Origin: an uncultured Bacteroidales bacterium
Lineage (GTDB): Bacteria; Bacteroidota; Bacteroidia; Bacteroidales; UBA932
DNA: 64,000 bases
Assembly (NCBI GenBank): GCA_949294195.1
Contig: CASFGK010000018.1
Span: forward strand, 100,351-164,350
Reading direction: 5' to 3'
Part shown: in pieces, positions 19,180-30,371 of the stretch
Numbering within the stretch: position 1 is the first letter of the stretch
Layout: each line of letters begins with the position of its first letter
Program-made: the position numbers and the translations under genes
Notes under the pieces: generated by a model
The model's input: the letters and a program-made list of their open reading frames with translations, nothing else
What the model was told of the DNA's origin: nothing
Database searches by the model: none

Positions 19180-20052
19180 CTACTGCTGCCCGCCTGCCAT
19201 ATCAAGGAGTTCGTCTGTTATGGACTGCTGCCGCTGCTTGTTGAACTGGAGTGTAAGATCCTGCAGCAGTTCCTTGCCGTTGTCCGTTGCCACCTGCATC
19301 GCGACAGTCCTGGCTGAATGTTCCGCTGCATTGGCATCCAGAAGAACGGCATACATTTTCAAAAGCAGCACCTTCGGAAGAAGCGCTTCCAGGACCTGCG
19401 GTGCGGACGGCTCGACAATATAGTCCGGGACTGCCCCATCGCCTTCCTTTACGGAAGGCCGCTCAAACATGACAGGAAGATACGTCTCCCGGACAGGGAG
19501 CTGCAAAGAGGTTGATCTGCAGTGGTTGTATATCAGCTCCACCCTGTCTACCTGTTTTTCCGCAAACATCCCCATAAGCTTTTCCGCAAGTGCGGAAGTC
19601 TCTTCATATGACGGCTTGTCTGCCATGCCGGTATAATCACCTTGCGGCTTGAAACCGGCCTTTTTCACAGCATCAGCCATCTTTCTTCCTACCGGAAATA
19701 CAAAGAAATCGTCCGGAGCCAGACCTTGTTCCCTATACTGCCTTACCGCTTCCATGAAATGCCTGACTGCTGTCGAATTGAATCCCCCACAAAGGGAAGA
19801 GTTGGATGCAAAAGCCACTATTGCAACCTTCTTCACAGGCCTTTGCGCGATATAACGGTCTCCTCCTGATACATTGCCAGCAAGAAGATCCCTCAGGATA
19901 CGGTGCATCTGCTGCTCATACGGCAGCAGGTTGCCTATTGCATTCTGAGCCTTGCGAAGCTTTGAGGATGCAACCATCTTCATGGCGGAGGTTATCTTCA
20001 AAGTCCCGTTTACAGAATTTATCCTGCTTTTTATTTCCTTTAATGATGCCAT
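19180..20052 (-). CDS. atpG: ATP synthase F1 gamma subunit
   Basis: A 290-residue gamma subunit, the central rotor stalk that turns inside the alpha3beta3 head. The N-terminal MASLKEIKSRINSVNGTLKITSAMKMVASSKLRKAQ and the C-terminal ATDNGKELLQDLTLQFNKQRQQSITDELLDMAGG are the two long coiled helices typical of the family. It is the last gene of the operon, 4 nt after atpA, and is followed by a clear terminator. Confidence 0.97.
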   Translation of the reverse strand: MASLKEIKSRINSVNGTLKITSAMKMVASSKLRKAQNAIGNLLPYEQQMHRILRDLLAGNVSGGDRYIAQRPVKKVAIVAFASNSSLCGGFNSTAVRHFMEAVRQYREQGLAPDDFFVFPVGRKMADAVKKAGFKPQGDYTGMADKPSYEETSALAEKLMGMFAEKQVDRVELIYNHCRSTSLQLPVRETYLPVMFERPSVKEGDGAVPDYIVEPSAPQVLEALLPKVLLLKMYAVLLDANAAEHSARTVAMQVATDNGKELLQDLTLQFNKQRQQSITDELLDMAGGQQ

Positions 20053-20056
20053 TTCC

Positions 20057-21643
20057 CTATTTTCTGAAAGCCAGCGCAGTAGCCGCCGCTTCCTGCTCTA
20101 TTATCTTTCCGATGGTGTCATCCATATCGCCCGAGGCAAGCGGAGCCAGCACATCCGCTTCATGGGAAGCATGCATCCTGTCAAGAAAAGCAGACTGGAA
20201 TTCACGTACTTTTTCCACAGGTATATCACGCATGAGCCCGTGGGTCCCGCAATATAGAATCGCTATCTGATCTCCTACCGGCATCGGTGAATACTGCGGC
20301 TGGATCAGAAGCTGGTTGTTCTTGCGTCCCTTGTCTATGGACATTGCAGTCACCGGATCCATGTCGCTGCTGAACTTGGAGAATGATTCCAGTTCCCGGT
20401 ACTGCGCCTGGTCAATTTTAAGTGTACCGGCCACTTTCTTCATGCTTCTGATCTGGGCGCTTCCTCCGACACGCGATACCGAAATACCGACATTTATGGC
20501 AGGGCGGAATCCCTGGTTGAAAAGATCCGTCTCCAGAAATATCTGACCGTCCGTGATTGAAATCACATTGGTAGGGATATAGGCCGAAACATCGCCCGCC
20601 TGAGTCTCGATAATAGGCAGCGCCGTCAGCGACCCTCCGCATCTGACTTTTCCGGAAAGACTTTCGGGAAGATCATTCATATGCTCTGCGACTTCCTGCT
20701 GGTCAATGATTTTCGCGGCTCTTTCCAACAATCTGGAATGCAGGTAGAAGATATCGCCCGGGTACGCCTCGCGGCCCGAAGGACGACGGAGGATCAGAGA
20801 TACCTCCCTATATGCGACCGCCTGTTTTGAAAGGTCGTCATACACTACCAGCGCATGTCTTCCAGTATCCCTGAAGTACTCCCCGATTGCAGCTCCGGCA
20901 AACGGGGCGAAATACTGGAGCGCAGCCGGATCCGCAGCTGTTGCCGCTACGACTACAGTATAGTCCATCGCACCTTTCTCCCGAAGAGTATTCACGATGT
21001 TTGCAACAGTGGAGCCCTTCTGGCCGACTGCCACGTATATGCAATATACCGGCTTCCCGGCCAGATAATTATCTCTCTGATTGATAATGGTATCTATGGC
21101 TATGGCTGTTTTGCCTGTCTGCCGGTCGCCGATGATCAGTTCCCTCTGTCCTCTTCCGATAGGAATCATGGCATCGATGGCCTTCAGTCCAGTCTGCAGA
21201 GGCTCCGTTACCGGCTGTCTGAAAATCACGCCCGGCGCCTTTCTCTCCAGAGGCATCTCGACAAGATCGCCCCCGACCTTGCCCCTGCCGTCCAAAGGTT
21301 CGCCCAGCGGGTCTACCACCCGGCCAAGCATTCCTTCACCGACATTTATCGAAGCGATTCTTCCTGTACGGCGTACTGTCATGCCTTCCTTGATCTGGTC
21401 TGTAGGACCAAGAAGGACAGCACCCACATTATCCTCTTCCAGATTCATCACTACCGCCTTGATTCCGTTCTCGAATTCGAGCAGTTCGTTGGCTTCGGCA
21501 TTGAGCAGGCCGTAGATTCTCACCACTCCGTCGCTCACCTGAAGCACTTCACCGACTTCTTCGAATTTCAGTCCGGTATCTATATCTTTCAGCTGCCTTA
21601 GCAGCACATCCGAGATTTCACTTGGTTTTATATTCTGAGGCAT
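20057..21643 (-). CDS. atpA: ATP synthase F1 alpha subunit
   Basis: A 528-residue alpha subunit, the non-catalytic nucleotide-binding part of F1. The Walker A loop reads [43 protein letters not shown] and the signature [17 protein letters not shown] are all present. Length is normal. It lies between atpH and atpG in the standard order. Confidence 0.98.
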   Translation of the reverse strand: MPQNIKPSEISDVLLRQLKDIDTGLKFEEVGEVLQVSDGVVRIYGLLNAEANELLEFENGIKAVVMNLEEDNVGAVLLGPTDQIKEGMTVRRTGRIASINVGEGMLGRVVDPLGEPLDGRGKVGGDLVEMPLERKAPGVIFRQPVTEPLQTGLKAIDAMIPIGRGQRELIIGDRQTGKTAIAIDTIINQRDNYLAGKPVYCIYVAVGQKGSTVANIVNTLREKGAMDYTVVVAATAADPAALQYFAPFAGAAIGEYFRDTGRHALVVYDDLSKQAVAYREVSLILRRPSGREAYPGDIFYLHSRLLERAAKIIDQQEVAEHMNDLPESLSGKVRCGGSLTALPIIETQAGDVSAYIPTNVISITDGQIFLETDLFNQGFRPAINVGISVSRVGGSAQIRSMKKVAGTLKIDQAQYRELESFSKFSSDMDPVTAMSIDKGRKNNQLLIQPQYSPMPVGDQIAILYCGTHGLMRDIPVEKVREFQSAFLDRMHASHEADVLAPLASGDMDDTIGKIIEQEAAATALAFRK

Positions 21644-21654
21644 AAATTGATTCT

Positions 21655-22212
21655 TTAAACGATTCTTCGGTTCTTTTCCATAAACTGACGCCGCACTGAT
21701 TCCAACTGCGATGACACACTGGCATCCAGTCTGTAGCCGTCAATCTCCAATATGAAGCCCCCGATTATATCGGGATCGACCCTATGCTCGAAAAGCACTG
21801 TCTCTCCATATCTGCGCTTCATCTCTGCCGCCAGTTCCTTTTCAAGTTCCGGAGATGGAACGGCCGTTATCAGACGGCTGACCTTTATCTTGTTGGCTTC
21901 CCTGTATATGGAAACGAACGAAAGCAGCATCAGACGGAGTATTCTGGTCCTCCGGTTTTTCATTACCAGATGAATGAACCGGTCCAGCTCTTCCGCCATC
22001 CTGTCATTTCCGAGAGCGGATTCAAGCAGACTGAACTTCTGTCCGTCGGAAACAGACAACGGGTTGTCTATCAGAACTCTCAGTTCCGGAACGGCAGCAA
22101 GGCTGCGGACTAGGACAAGGACCTGGTCATAAACCTTTTCCGCGTTGCCGCTCTCTGTCGCATACTTCATCAGAGCCGAAGCGTACCTGTATGATACCAA
22201 ACCTGTGTTCAT
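21655..22212 (-). CDS. atpH: ATP synthase F1 delta subunit
   Basis: A 185-residue delta (OSCP-like) subunit linking the F1 head to the peripheral stalk. The N-terminal [25 protein letters not shown] and the conserved C-terminal [26 protein letters not shown] are family marks. It is 11 nt before atpA and 18 nt after atpF. Confidence 0.95.
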   Translation of the reverse strand: MNTGLVSYRYASALMKYATESGNAEKVYDQVLVLVRSLAAVPELRVLIDNPLSVSDGQKFSLLESALGNDRMAEELDRFIHLVMKNRRTRILRLMLLSFVSIYREANKIKVSRLITAVPSPELEKELAAEMKRRYGETVLFEHRVDPDIIGGFILEIDGYRLDASVSSQLESVRRQFMEKNRRIV

Positions 22213-22230
22213 ATTCCGTCTCTGCCTTTA

Positions 22231-22746
22231 TCAGTTCTTCCTTCCGGAAGTATCCAGCGCGGACGCTTCCCCGACCATCTTCTCTATCAGGTCCATCTGC
22301 TCCTTGTCGGAAGAGAGTTTTTCCCGTATTACTTTCTCCGCCACACCGACGGAAAGCATAGCCACCTGACTGCGGATCTCGCTGAGTGCGCTCTCTTTTT
22401 CGGCCTGAATCTGCATTCTGGCTTCGGCAAGGAGTTTTCCGGCCTCGTCCCGGGCCTGTTCCTGAGCCTGCTTTATAATGCTGTTTCTGGCTTCAGCAGC
22501 CTCTTTAAGTATCCTGTTCTGTTCTGAACGGGCCTCACCTATAATTCTGGCCTGTTCTTTCATCATGTTCGACATTTTCTCGTCAGCCTCCTTTGCGAGC
22601 TGGAGAGAATGGCCGATATAGCTTTTGCGCTTGTCGACCATGGACGTGATTACGGGAAAGCCCCACTTCGCAAGTACGAAAAGCACCACTGCGAAAATGA
22701 GTACCATCCAGAAAAGGAGGCCGCTGTCTGGCATTAGCAATGACAT
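22231..22746 (-). CDS. atpF: ATP synthase Fo b subunit
   Basis: A 171-residue b subunit: one N-terminal membrane helix (about 9-28, LLFWMVLIFAVVLFVLAKWG) followed by a long charged helix rich in Ala/Glu/Lys that forms the peripheral stalk. VDKRKSYIGHSLQLAKEADEK is typical for the Bacteroidetes form. MPDSG at residue 5 is an alternative start. Confidence 0.95.
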   Translation of the reverse strand: MSLLMPDSGLLFWMVLIFAVVLFVLAKWGFPVITSMVDKRKSYIGHSLQLAKEADEKMSNMMKEQARIIGEARSEQNRILKEAAEARNSIIKQAQEQARDEAGKLLAEARMQIQAEKESALSEIRSQVAMLSVGVAEKVIREKLSSDKEQMDLIEKMVGEASALDTSGRKN

Positions 22747-22762
22747 CTCCTTCCTCCACCAT

Positions 22763-23029
<267 letters not shown>

Positions 23030-23093
23030 TTATTATTGTTTATACCCAATTTCCCAAATCTCATCCTGCTGTTTCCGGTCTGTCATGAGAACA

Positions 23094-24173
23094 TTATTCC
23101 GTTTCGGGGGTTTCATGGGCCAGGCCGATGAACACAGCCGACAGCATCGTAAACACATAGGCCTGGATGAATGCAACCAGCAATTCAAGGAAATCCATGA
23201 ATATGCCGAACAACACTGCGATGAACGTCATCGTTCCGTTAAGCAGAGGTCCGAGCTTGACCGTAATGAAAATTATGCAGACAAAGCTCAGAATAACTGC
23301 GTGTCCGGCCATAATGTTGGCAAACAACCTGATCATCAAGGCAAAAGGCTTGGTGAATATGCCGAATACCTCTGTGAACGGAATCAGCGGCACCGGGACC
23401 TTGAGCCACCAGGGAACATCCGGCCAGAACTTTTCCTTCCAGTAGTATCTGTTGGCAAACAGGTTGACTGCGAGAAAAGTACATACTGCCAGAACAAGTG
23501 TGACAGCTATGTTACCCGTAATATTGGCACCGCCAGGGAAAACCGGGATAATACCCATAAGATTGTTCACCAGGATGAAGAAGAATACGGTGAGCAGATA
23601 GGGCGAGTATTTCCGGCTCTGTCCGGGCGGAATGGAGCCCTTGATGACATCGTCGTCAATCATCTCTATTACAGGCTCAAGCAGTGCCGCCACGCCACCG
23701 GGGGCCTCTTTCAGCACATCATGTGTGCGATACCAACGGGAACAGCACAATATCAGGGTAACCAGTATGATGCTGTTGATCATCAGTCCGAGAACATTTT
23801 TCGTAATCGAAATGTCGAAAGGCCTGACCTCGGCCCCGGAAGCATCCTTTTCCACTATCTTGCCGTCATACTTCCCTCCTTCAGCAATATAAAGGCCCTC
23901 ATAAGGTCCGTTCCCGAACTCGGAAGACAGGAAACAGTGCCATCCTGTAGTCCTGCTGTACACTATCACCGGAAGGGGGATTGCAAGTTCCCTGTCTCCC
24001 AGTCTGGTGATATGCCACTGGTACGCATCTCCTATATGACCGAAAAGCAAGGACCTGATGTCCGGTCCCGACTCTTCCGACGCAGTTTCAGCAGCTGCTT
24101 CTCTTTCAGCGGCAGACATCCGGACCGGAAGCAGCAGCACTGAAAATATCAATATGTATTCCAACCATTTCAT
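23094..24173 (-). CDS. atpB: ATP synthase Fo a subunit
   Basis: A 359-residue a subunit with the stator half-channels. The ATG at 24173 (MKWLEYILIFSVLLLPV) gives a signal-peptide-like start; a TTG further upstream would overlap atpC. A long periplasmic N-terminal segment (about 20-125) precedes the membrane part, as in other Bacteroidetes. ALMIRLFANIMAGHAVI holds the essential Arg that faces the c-ring Glu. The order is atpC, then atpB 11 nt later, then atpE; no atpI-like gene lies in the 76-nt atpB-atpE gap. Confidence 0.95.
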   Translation of the reverse strand: MKWLEYILIFSVLLLPVRMSAAEREAAAETASEESGPDIRSLLFGHIGDAYQWHITRLGDRELAIPLPVIVYSRTTGWHCFLSSEFGNGPYEGLYIAEGGKYDGKIVEKDASGAEVRPFDISITKNVLGLMINSIILVTLILCCSRWYRTHDVLKEAPGGVAALLEPVIEMIDDDVIKGSIPPGQSRKYSPYLLTVFFFILVNNLMGIIPVFPGGANITGNIAVTLVLAVCTFLAVNLFANRYYWKEKFWPDVPWWLKVPVPLIPFTEVFGIFTKPFALMIRLFANIMAGHAVILSFVCIIFITVKLGPLLNGTMTFIAVLFGIFMDFLELLVAFIQAYVFTMLSAVFIGLAHETPETE

Positions 24174-24184
24174 CGATTGTCTCC

Positions 24185-24442
24185 TTATACCTCGACACAA
24201 ACCGATACTGTGTTGTCTGACACTTCGGCAAATCCCGACCTTATATGCAGGATATTCTTCTCTCCGCCTACAGTATATTCGATATCGCCTTCTTCAAGAG
24301 CCGAAATGAGAGGGGCATGGTCATGCAGCACACAGAAACGACCGCCGAGACCCGGCAGAGATACGGCACTTACCATCTGACCCAGTATCCGCGACCCGGG
24401 AGAGGATATGCTGAGGTAAATTCCACTTCTGACATTATCCAT
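24185..24442 (-). CDS. atpC: ATP synthase F1 epsilon subunit, short form
   Basis: An 85-residue epsilon subunit with only the N-terminal beta-sandwich (ISSPGSRILGQMVSAVSLPG... FCVLHDHAPLISALEEGDIEY). The C-terminal two-helix domain that inhibits ATP hydrolysis in many bacteria is missing, as is common in Bacteroidetes. It lies 22 nt after atpD and 11 nt before atpB. Confidence 0.93.
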   Translation of the reverse strand: MDNVRSGIYLSISSPGSRILGQMVSAVSLPGLGGRFCVLHDHAPLISALEEGDIEYTVGGEKNILHIRSGFAEVSDNTVSVCVEV

Positions 24443-24464
24443 TTTTCACCTCCTTGAAAAGCAC

Positions 24465-26003
<1,539 letters not shown>

Positions 26004-26096
26004 TTAAACCGGGGGCGTAGGATGAAAATCCCGTGCCAATACAGGCATGTCAGCAAAGCGATTTAGGATGTTTTTTCTCCTTTTCTTGTCATTTTT

Positions 26097-27704
26097 TCAC
26101 ATCCGTCTTCCAGACGGGTTTTCAAGACCCTGTGACTGGAGAATCCTGTGCATTTCCGTTCTGGAAGCATCCGTATCGCCCGTTTCAGAACGCAACCTCA
26201 TCATTTCTTTTTTCATTTTTCCTATAACATACTGATATTCCGGGTCATTATAGGCATTATGATCTTCATGTGGATCAGCCTGAAGGTCATAGAACTCCCA
26301 TGAAGGCTCTGACACATAGTCTTCCGAACCTGTCATGTCCAGTCTGTTTCCGTACAGGAAAATCAGCTTGTAACGGTCTGTCCTCACTCCGATATGGGCA
26401 GGCCGCTCCTTGTGCTGCGTCCAGTAACGGTAATAGATGCTTTTGCGCCAGTCGGCAGGCGTATCCCCCCTAAGGTTTGCCCTGAAGCTGCGTCCCTGGG
26501 AACCATCAGGAGCTCCGACACCGGCATAATCAGCCAGCGTAGCGGCAAAATCGACATTCAGAATAAGGTCTCCGACTCTTCTTCCTGCAGGTATTTCTCC
26601 CGGATAACGTATGACGAAAGGCATCCTTGCAGCCTCTTCATAATACATACGCTTGTCAAAGAAGCCGTGTTCGCCGAGAAAATACCCCTGATCGGCGACA
26701 TAAATGACTATGGTATTGTCTGCAATCCCCATATCATCAAGGGCATCAAGAAGTTTCCCTATGTTGTCATCTATTGTTGCGGCACAGCGCAGATAGTCCC
26801 TCACTAGTTTCTGGTAAGCCGCTTTCCGGGCTGCCAGCGGACTCATCCCTTCTGTAGAGAAAGGCAGTTCAGGGTAACGGCACCACCATCTGTCGGGATC
26901 CTTCGAAGCCTCTGTCCAACGACGGGCGATTTCCTCTATTTTCTGTCCCTCGAATGTCCGTCCGTTGGCTTCCGGTCCCCAGTCCATAAAATTCTCCGGT
27001 TCGGGAAAGACCACTCCGTCGTACAGATGACGCATTCTTTCAGGGAAATCATAAGGTTCATGCGTAGCCTTGAAATGGCAGCACATGAGAAACGGCTCGT
27101 CCTCCGGCTGCCCCTTCATCCAGTTTATGGCCTTTTCCGTAACCAGATCGGTAGAAAAACCCCTGACTCTTTCTCCGAAATTCCGGTCTCCGGGCCACAG
27201 GTCGGTACTGTTTATAAAAGTAGGGTCACGGTATTCGCCCTGGTCATAGAATATGGAATAATAATCAAACCCCTGAGGCTGTGACTTCAGGTGCCATTTC
27301 CCTATGAGTGCGGTATTGTATCCGTTCTTCTGCAGGACAGTGGCAATGGTTGGAATGGAAGTGCAGAGCGTATCGTCAAGTGTGTAGACCCCGTTGCCGT
27401 GGCTGTAGCGGCCTGTCAGGATGGAAGCACGGCTTGGGGCGGAGATGGAATTGGTACAGAAGCAGTTGTCCAAAGTCACGCCTTCATCGGCGAGTCTCCC
27501 GATATTGTCCGATACAGCATAGTCCGCCAGCACGCCTCCATAAATGCCCCATGTCTGGGATGTATGGTCGTCACTCAGTATGAAAAGGATGTTCGGCCTT
27601 TTGTCTGCCTGGTCATCGCGCCTGTTTCCCGCTTCTTCTGCAAAAGCCTCTGATGCAGAAGCCAGAGGGACAAGGCCTGCAAGAATGTATAAACTGCTGT
27701 TCAT
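26097..27704 (-). CDS. Secreted arylsulfatase-type sulfatase (Ser-type)
   Basis: A 535-residue sulfatase with an N-terminal signal peptide (about 1-22), so it acts in the periplasm or outer membrane. The maturation motif is SAPSR (88-92): Ser88 would be converted to formylglycine by an anaerobic sulfatase-maturating enzyme. NILFILSDDHTSQ supplies metal Asp45/46, and GKWHLK and ADQGYFLGEHGFFDKRMYYEE complete the active site, so the fold is intact. The substrate cannot be assigned, but the neighbour is a GH95 fucosidase, which suggests sulfated fucosylated host glycans. Confidence 0.92.
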   Translation of the reverse strand: MNSSLYILAGLVPLASASEAFAEEAGNRRDDQADKRPNILFILSDDHTSQTWGIYGGVLADYAVSDNIGRLADEGVTLDNCFCTNSISAPSRASILTGRYSHGNGVYTLDDTLCTSIPTIATVLQKNGYNTALIGKWHLKSQPQGFDYYSIFYDQGEYRDPTFINSTDLWPGDRNFGERVRGFSTDLVTEKAINWMKGQPEDEPFLMCCHFKATHEPYDFPERMRHLYDGVVFPEPENFMDWGPEANGRTFEGQKIEEIARRWTEASKDPDRWWCRYPELPFSTEGMSPLAARKAAYQKLVRDYLRCAATIDDNIGKLLDALDDMGIADNTIVIYVADQGYFLGEHGFFDKRMYYEEAARMPFVIRYPGEIPAGRRVGDLILNVDFAATLADYAGVGAPDGSQGRSFRANLRGDTPADWRKSIYYRYWTQHKERPAHIGVRTDRYKLIFLYGNRLDMTGSEDYVSEPSWEFYDLQADPHEDHNAYNDPEYQYVIGKMKKEMMRLRSETGDTDASRTEMHRILQSQGLENPSGRRM

Positions 27705-27764
27705 GTCTCTGGTTTTAGTATAAGTTTCACATATTGCGCTTTGGATTTGCCGCCTTCCCGGTTT

Positions 27765-30236
27765 TCAGATTTCCTGCCGGACCAATTCTATTCTGCCATC
27801 CCTTACAACAGCAATATAGCTTTTCCCGGCCTCCGTACTGAATGTCTTTTCCATTCCGTTATAATACAGCCGGCACACTTCTCCGGCCCCGGAACGGATG
27901 ACGGCACTTTCGAGAAAACCCTCTTTCCAGCTTATGTCCACAATGAAATTCCCTCGGGCCATGACACCGCTGAGAGTGCCATCCCTCCACGCATCCGGAA
28001 GCGCAGGGAGCAGATGTATGAATCCCATGTGGCTCTGCAGGAGCATTTCGGTGACTCCTGCAGTCCCCCCGAAATTTCCATCTATCTGGAACGGAGGATG
28101 CGAGTCCCACAGATTTTCATTAGTGCCTGTTTTCAGCAGATTGCCATACAGTGTATAAGCCCGGTTCCCGTCATGCAGTCTTGCCCACTGGTTCAGTTTC
28201 CAGCCCATACTCCAGCCGGTAGCCAGATCTCCGCGGTGCTCCAGCACCACTCTTGATGCCTCTGCAAGCTCCGGTGTTGTCAGAGGGGATATGGTATGTC
28301 CCGGATGCAGCCCGAAAAGATGATTCACGTGACGGTGCCTGTCCTTCGGATCATCTATGTCTTCGGACCATTCCATCAGCTGTCCGTAACGGCCGGTCAT
28401 ATACGGGGCGATGCTGTCAAGGACAGCCTGCCAATGCATGCGTTCCAGCTCGTCGGCTCCCAGGATTTCACTTGCCGCTATGGCATCGGACAGGATTTCA
28501 CGGGCGACGGCATGGACAAACGTGGCTCCCTTATCCACAGGACCGTGTTCGGGAGAGGTAGACGGGACCGCCGCATAATATCCGTCAGGCCGGCGCCAGA
28601 GAAAATCGGCGGCAAACATTGCGCCTCCCCTTATCAGCTCATATCCGATCTCCTTCAGGAAAGAACTGTCTCTGGTATAGTCGTACCAGTCCCAGACATG
28701 AGTCGCCAGCCACGGCCCTGCCATCGGGTTGAAATTCCATGACATATCCTTGTCCCTGAGCGGAGATGTGAACCCGAATATGTTCGAAGATACTGATGCC
28801 GTCCAGCCCCGAGCCCCGAAATATGCTCCGGCAGTTTTCTCCCCCGGCCTGACAAGAGTGCGGATATAGTCGAACAAGGGAATCTCACATTCCGGAAGGC
28901 CTGTCTGACACGCAGGCCAGTAATTCATCTGGATATTGATGTTGTTGTGATAGTCGACACGCCATGGCCCGTTGATGTTGTTGTGCCAGAGGCCCTGAAG
29001 GTTTGCCGGCATGTTGCCAGGCCGGGAAGAGGCTATCAGAAGATATCTGCCGAACTGCCAGTAAAGCGTTTCCAGACCGAAATCAGGTTCTCCGGCCCTG
29101 TATCTTTCAAGCCGCTCCGGAGTGGGAAAGTCCGCGCCTGGGCACGGGACTCCCGGATTGAGCGCCAGGGAAGAACGACCGTAAAGGGCCGAATAGTCTT
29201 CATAATGGCTCCGGAACAGCTGCCTGAAGGTTTTCCTGCCTGCAGCCTTCATCCACCTGCCTGTAACCGATACAGGATTTTCTCCCGTATAAGTGAGCGG
29301 ATCTTCAAAATCAGGATTGAAATTCATTCTGTAACCGGTGTCCGCGGCAATAATGAAAACCGCTTCATCGGCTCCTTTTACCAGGATTGTCCCGTCGGCA
29401 GTCACTTCCGCATCTCCTCCGGAAGTTCTCACTGCTACCCTGAGTGCATATTCCATATCGTTTCCCGGCACAGTGGCCGTATAAAGCAGCTCTTTTTTCC
29501 CGACAGCGGAGAAAGTGCCGTTCTCCAGAATCGGATTGGGAAGATACGTAAATTCAAGATTCTGAGATTCAGGATGATCCGAAACAAAGCGGACAACCAT
29601 CACATCATCCGGATAAGAGACGAAAAACTCCCTGATGTAACGGACTTCATCAATGGAAAATGATACTTTCACAAGCGCCGAATCCAGAGAAAGGGCTCTT
29701 CTGTAGCCGGATACCTTGCTTTCATCCAGACCTGTCCTGACACGGAATTCCCCGCAAGTGGTGAAATTCCCGAAACGGAACGGAGTTTCCGCCGACGGTT
29801 CGTACGGGACTCCGCTGTTGAAATTGTCTCCGGTAAGTCTGGCTGCATTTTCATTGTCCCCGTCCGTGAAAGCCTTCCGTATTTCCGGAAGGACATGTGC
29901 GGACTCCTTGTTGACGTCCCAGTAGCTCGCAGCTCCTGTCCCCGGGCCTCCGGTCCAGAGGGTCTTCTCATTGAAAGTAAAACGCTCGGTAAAGACCGAT
30001 CCGAAAACATTTGCCCCTATGCTTCCGTTCCCCACCGGTAACGAAACATGCTCCCACTCCCAGTCGGCATTGGTCATGGAATCACCGGAAAGCAACGACG
30101 GAAAATCACCCCAGGCCGGAGGTGTCCCGGACGAACATGGCTTGTCAAACCAGATTGTCATGTCATTCCAGCTTTCGGCCCGCACAAGGGAAACGCACAT
30201 AAGCAAAAACAGAAAGACCATCGGCTTCATTTTCAT
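27765..30236 (-). CDS. GH95-family alpha-L-fucosidase, exported
   Basis: An 823-residue GH95 enzyme with a signal peptide (1-20). The N-terminal beta-sandwich (about 25-300) starts with WEHVSLPVGNGSIGANVFG. The (alpha/alpha)6 catalytic barrel carries NMPANLQGLWHNNINGPWRVDYHNNINIQMNYWP, STSPEHG with Glu563 and FQIDGNFGGTAG with Asp719, matching the Asn/Asn/Glu/Asp active site known from AfcA. The family removes alpha-1,2-fucose (some members act on L-galactose). It precedes the sulfatase by 60 nt and likely shares its transcript. A weak promoter (TAATTTTA) lies in the 135-nt upstream gap. Confidence 0.93.
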   Translation of the reverse strand: MKMKPMVFLFLLMCVSLVRAESWNDMTIWFDKPCSSGTPPAWGDFPSLLSGDSMTNADWEWEHVSLPVGNGSIGANVFGSVFTERFTFNEKTLWTGGPGTGAASYWDVNKESAHVLPEIRKAFTDGDNENAARLTGDNFNSGVPYEPSAETPFRFGNFTTCGEFRVRTGLDESKVSGYRRALSLDSALVKVSFSIDEVRYIREFFVSYPDDVMVVRFVSDHPESQNLEFTYLPNPILENGTFSAVGKKELLYTATVPGNDMEYALRVAVRTSGGDAEVTADGTILVKGADEAVFIIAADTGYRMNFNPDFEDPLTYTGENPVSVTGRWMKAAGRKTFRQLFRSHYEDYSALYGRSSLALNPGVPCPGADFPTPERLERYRAGEPDFGLETLYWQFGRYLLIASSRPGNMPANLQGLWHNNINGPWRVDYHNNINIQMNYWPACQTGLPECEIPLFDYIRTLVRPGEKTAGAYFGARGWTASVSSNIFGFTSPLRDKDMSWNFNPMAGPWLATHVWDWYDYTRDSSFLKEIGYELIRGGAMFAADFLWRRPDGYYAAVPSTSPEHGPVDKGATFVHAVAREILSDAIAASEILGADELERMHWQAVLDSIAPYMTGRYGQLMEWSEDIDDPKDRHRHVNHLFGLHPGHTISPLTTPELAEASRVVLEHRGDLATGWSMGWKLNQWARLHDGNRAYTLYGNLLKTGTNENLWDSHPPFQIDGNFGGTAGVTEMLLQSHMGFIHLLPALPDAWRDGTLSGVMARGNFIVDISWKEGFLESAVIRSGAGEVCRLYYNGMEKTFSTEAGKSYIAVVRDGRIELVRQEI

Positions 30237-30371
30237 CTGTGACTACGGATTGTTTTGCGGAAAAAATGTAAAATTAGCTTATTTTATCGGAAAATTGCAA
30301 TTCCACATTCAACCTCCGGAGAGATTTGACATAAAAGACATTTCAAGACTGTCAGACCTGTATTGGGCATA

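Noticed and set aside
23085-24143. 352-codon open frame opposite atpB
   Set aside because: Antisense to atpB, rich in Cys/His/Gln with no family resemblance; shadow of the real gene.
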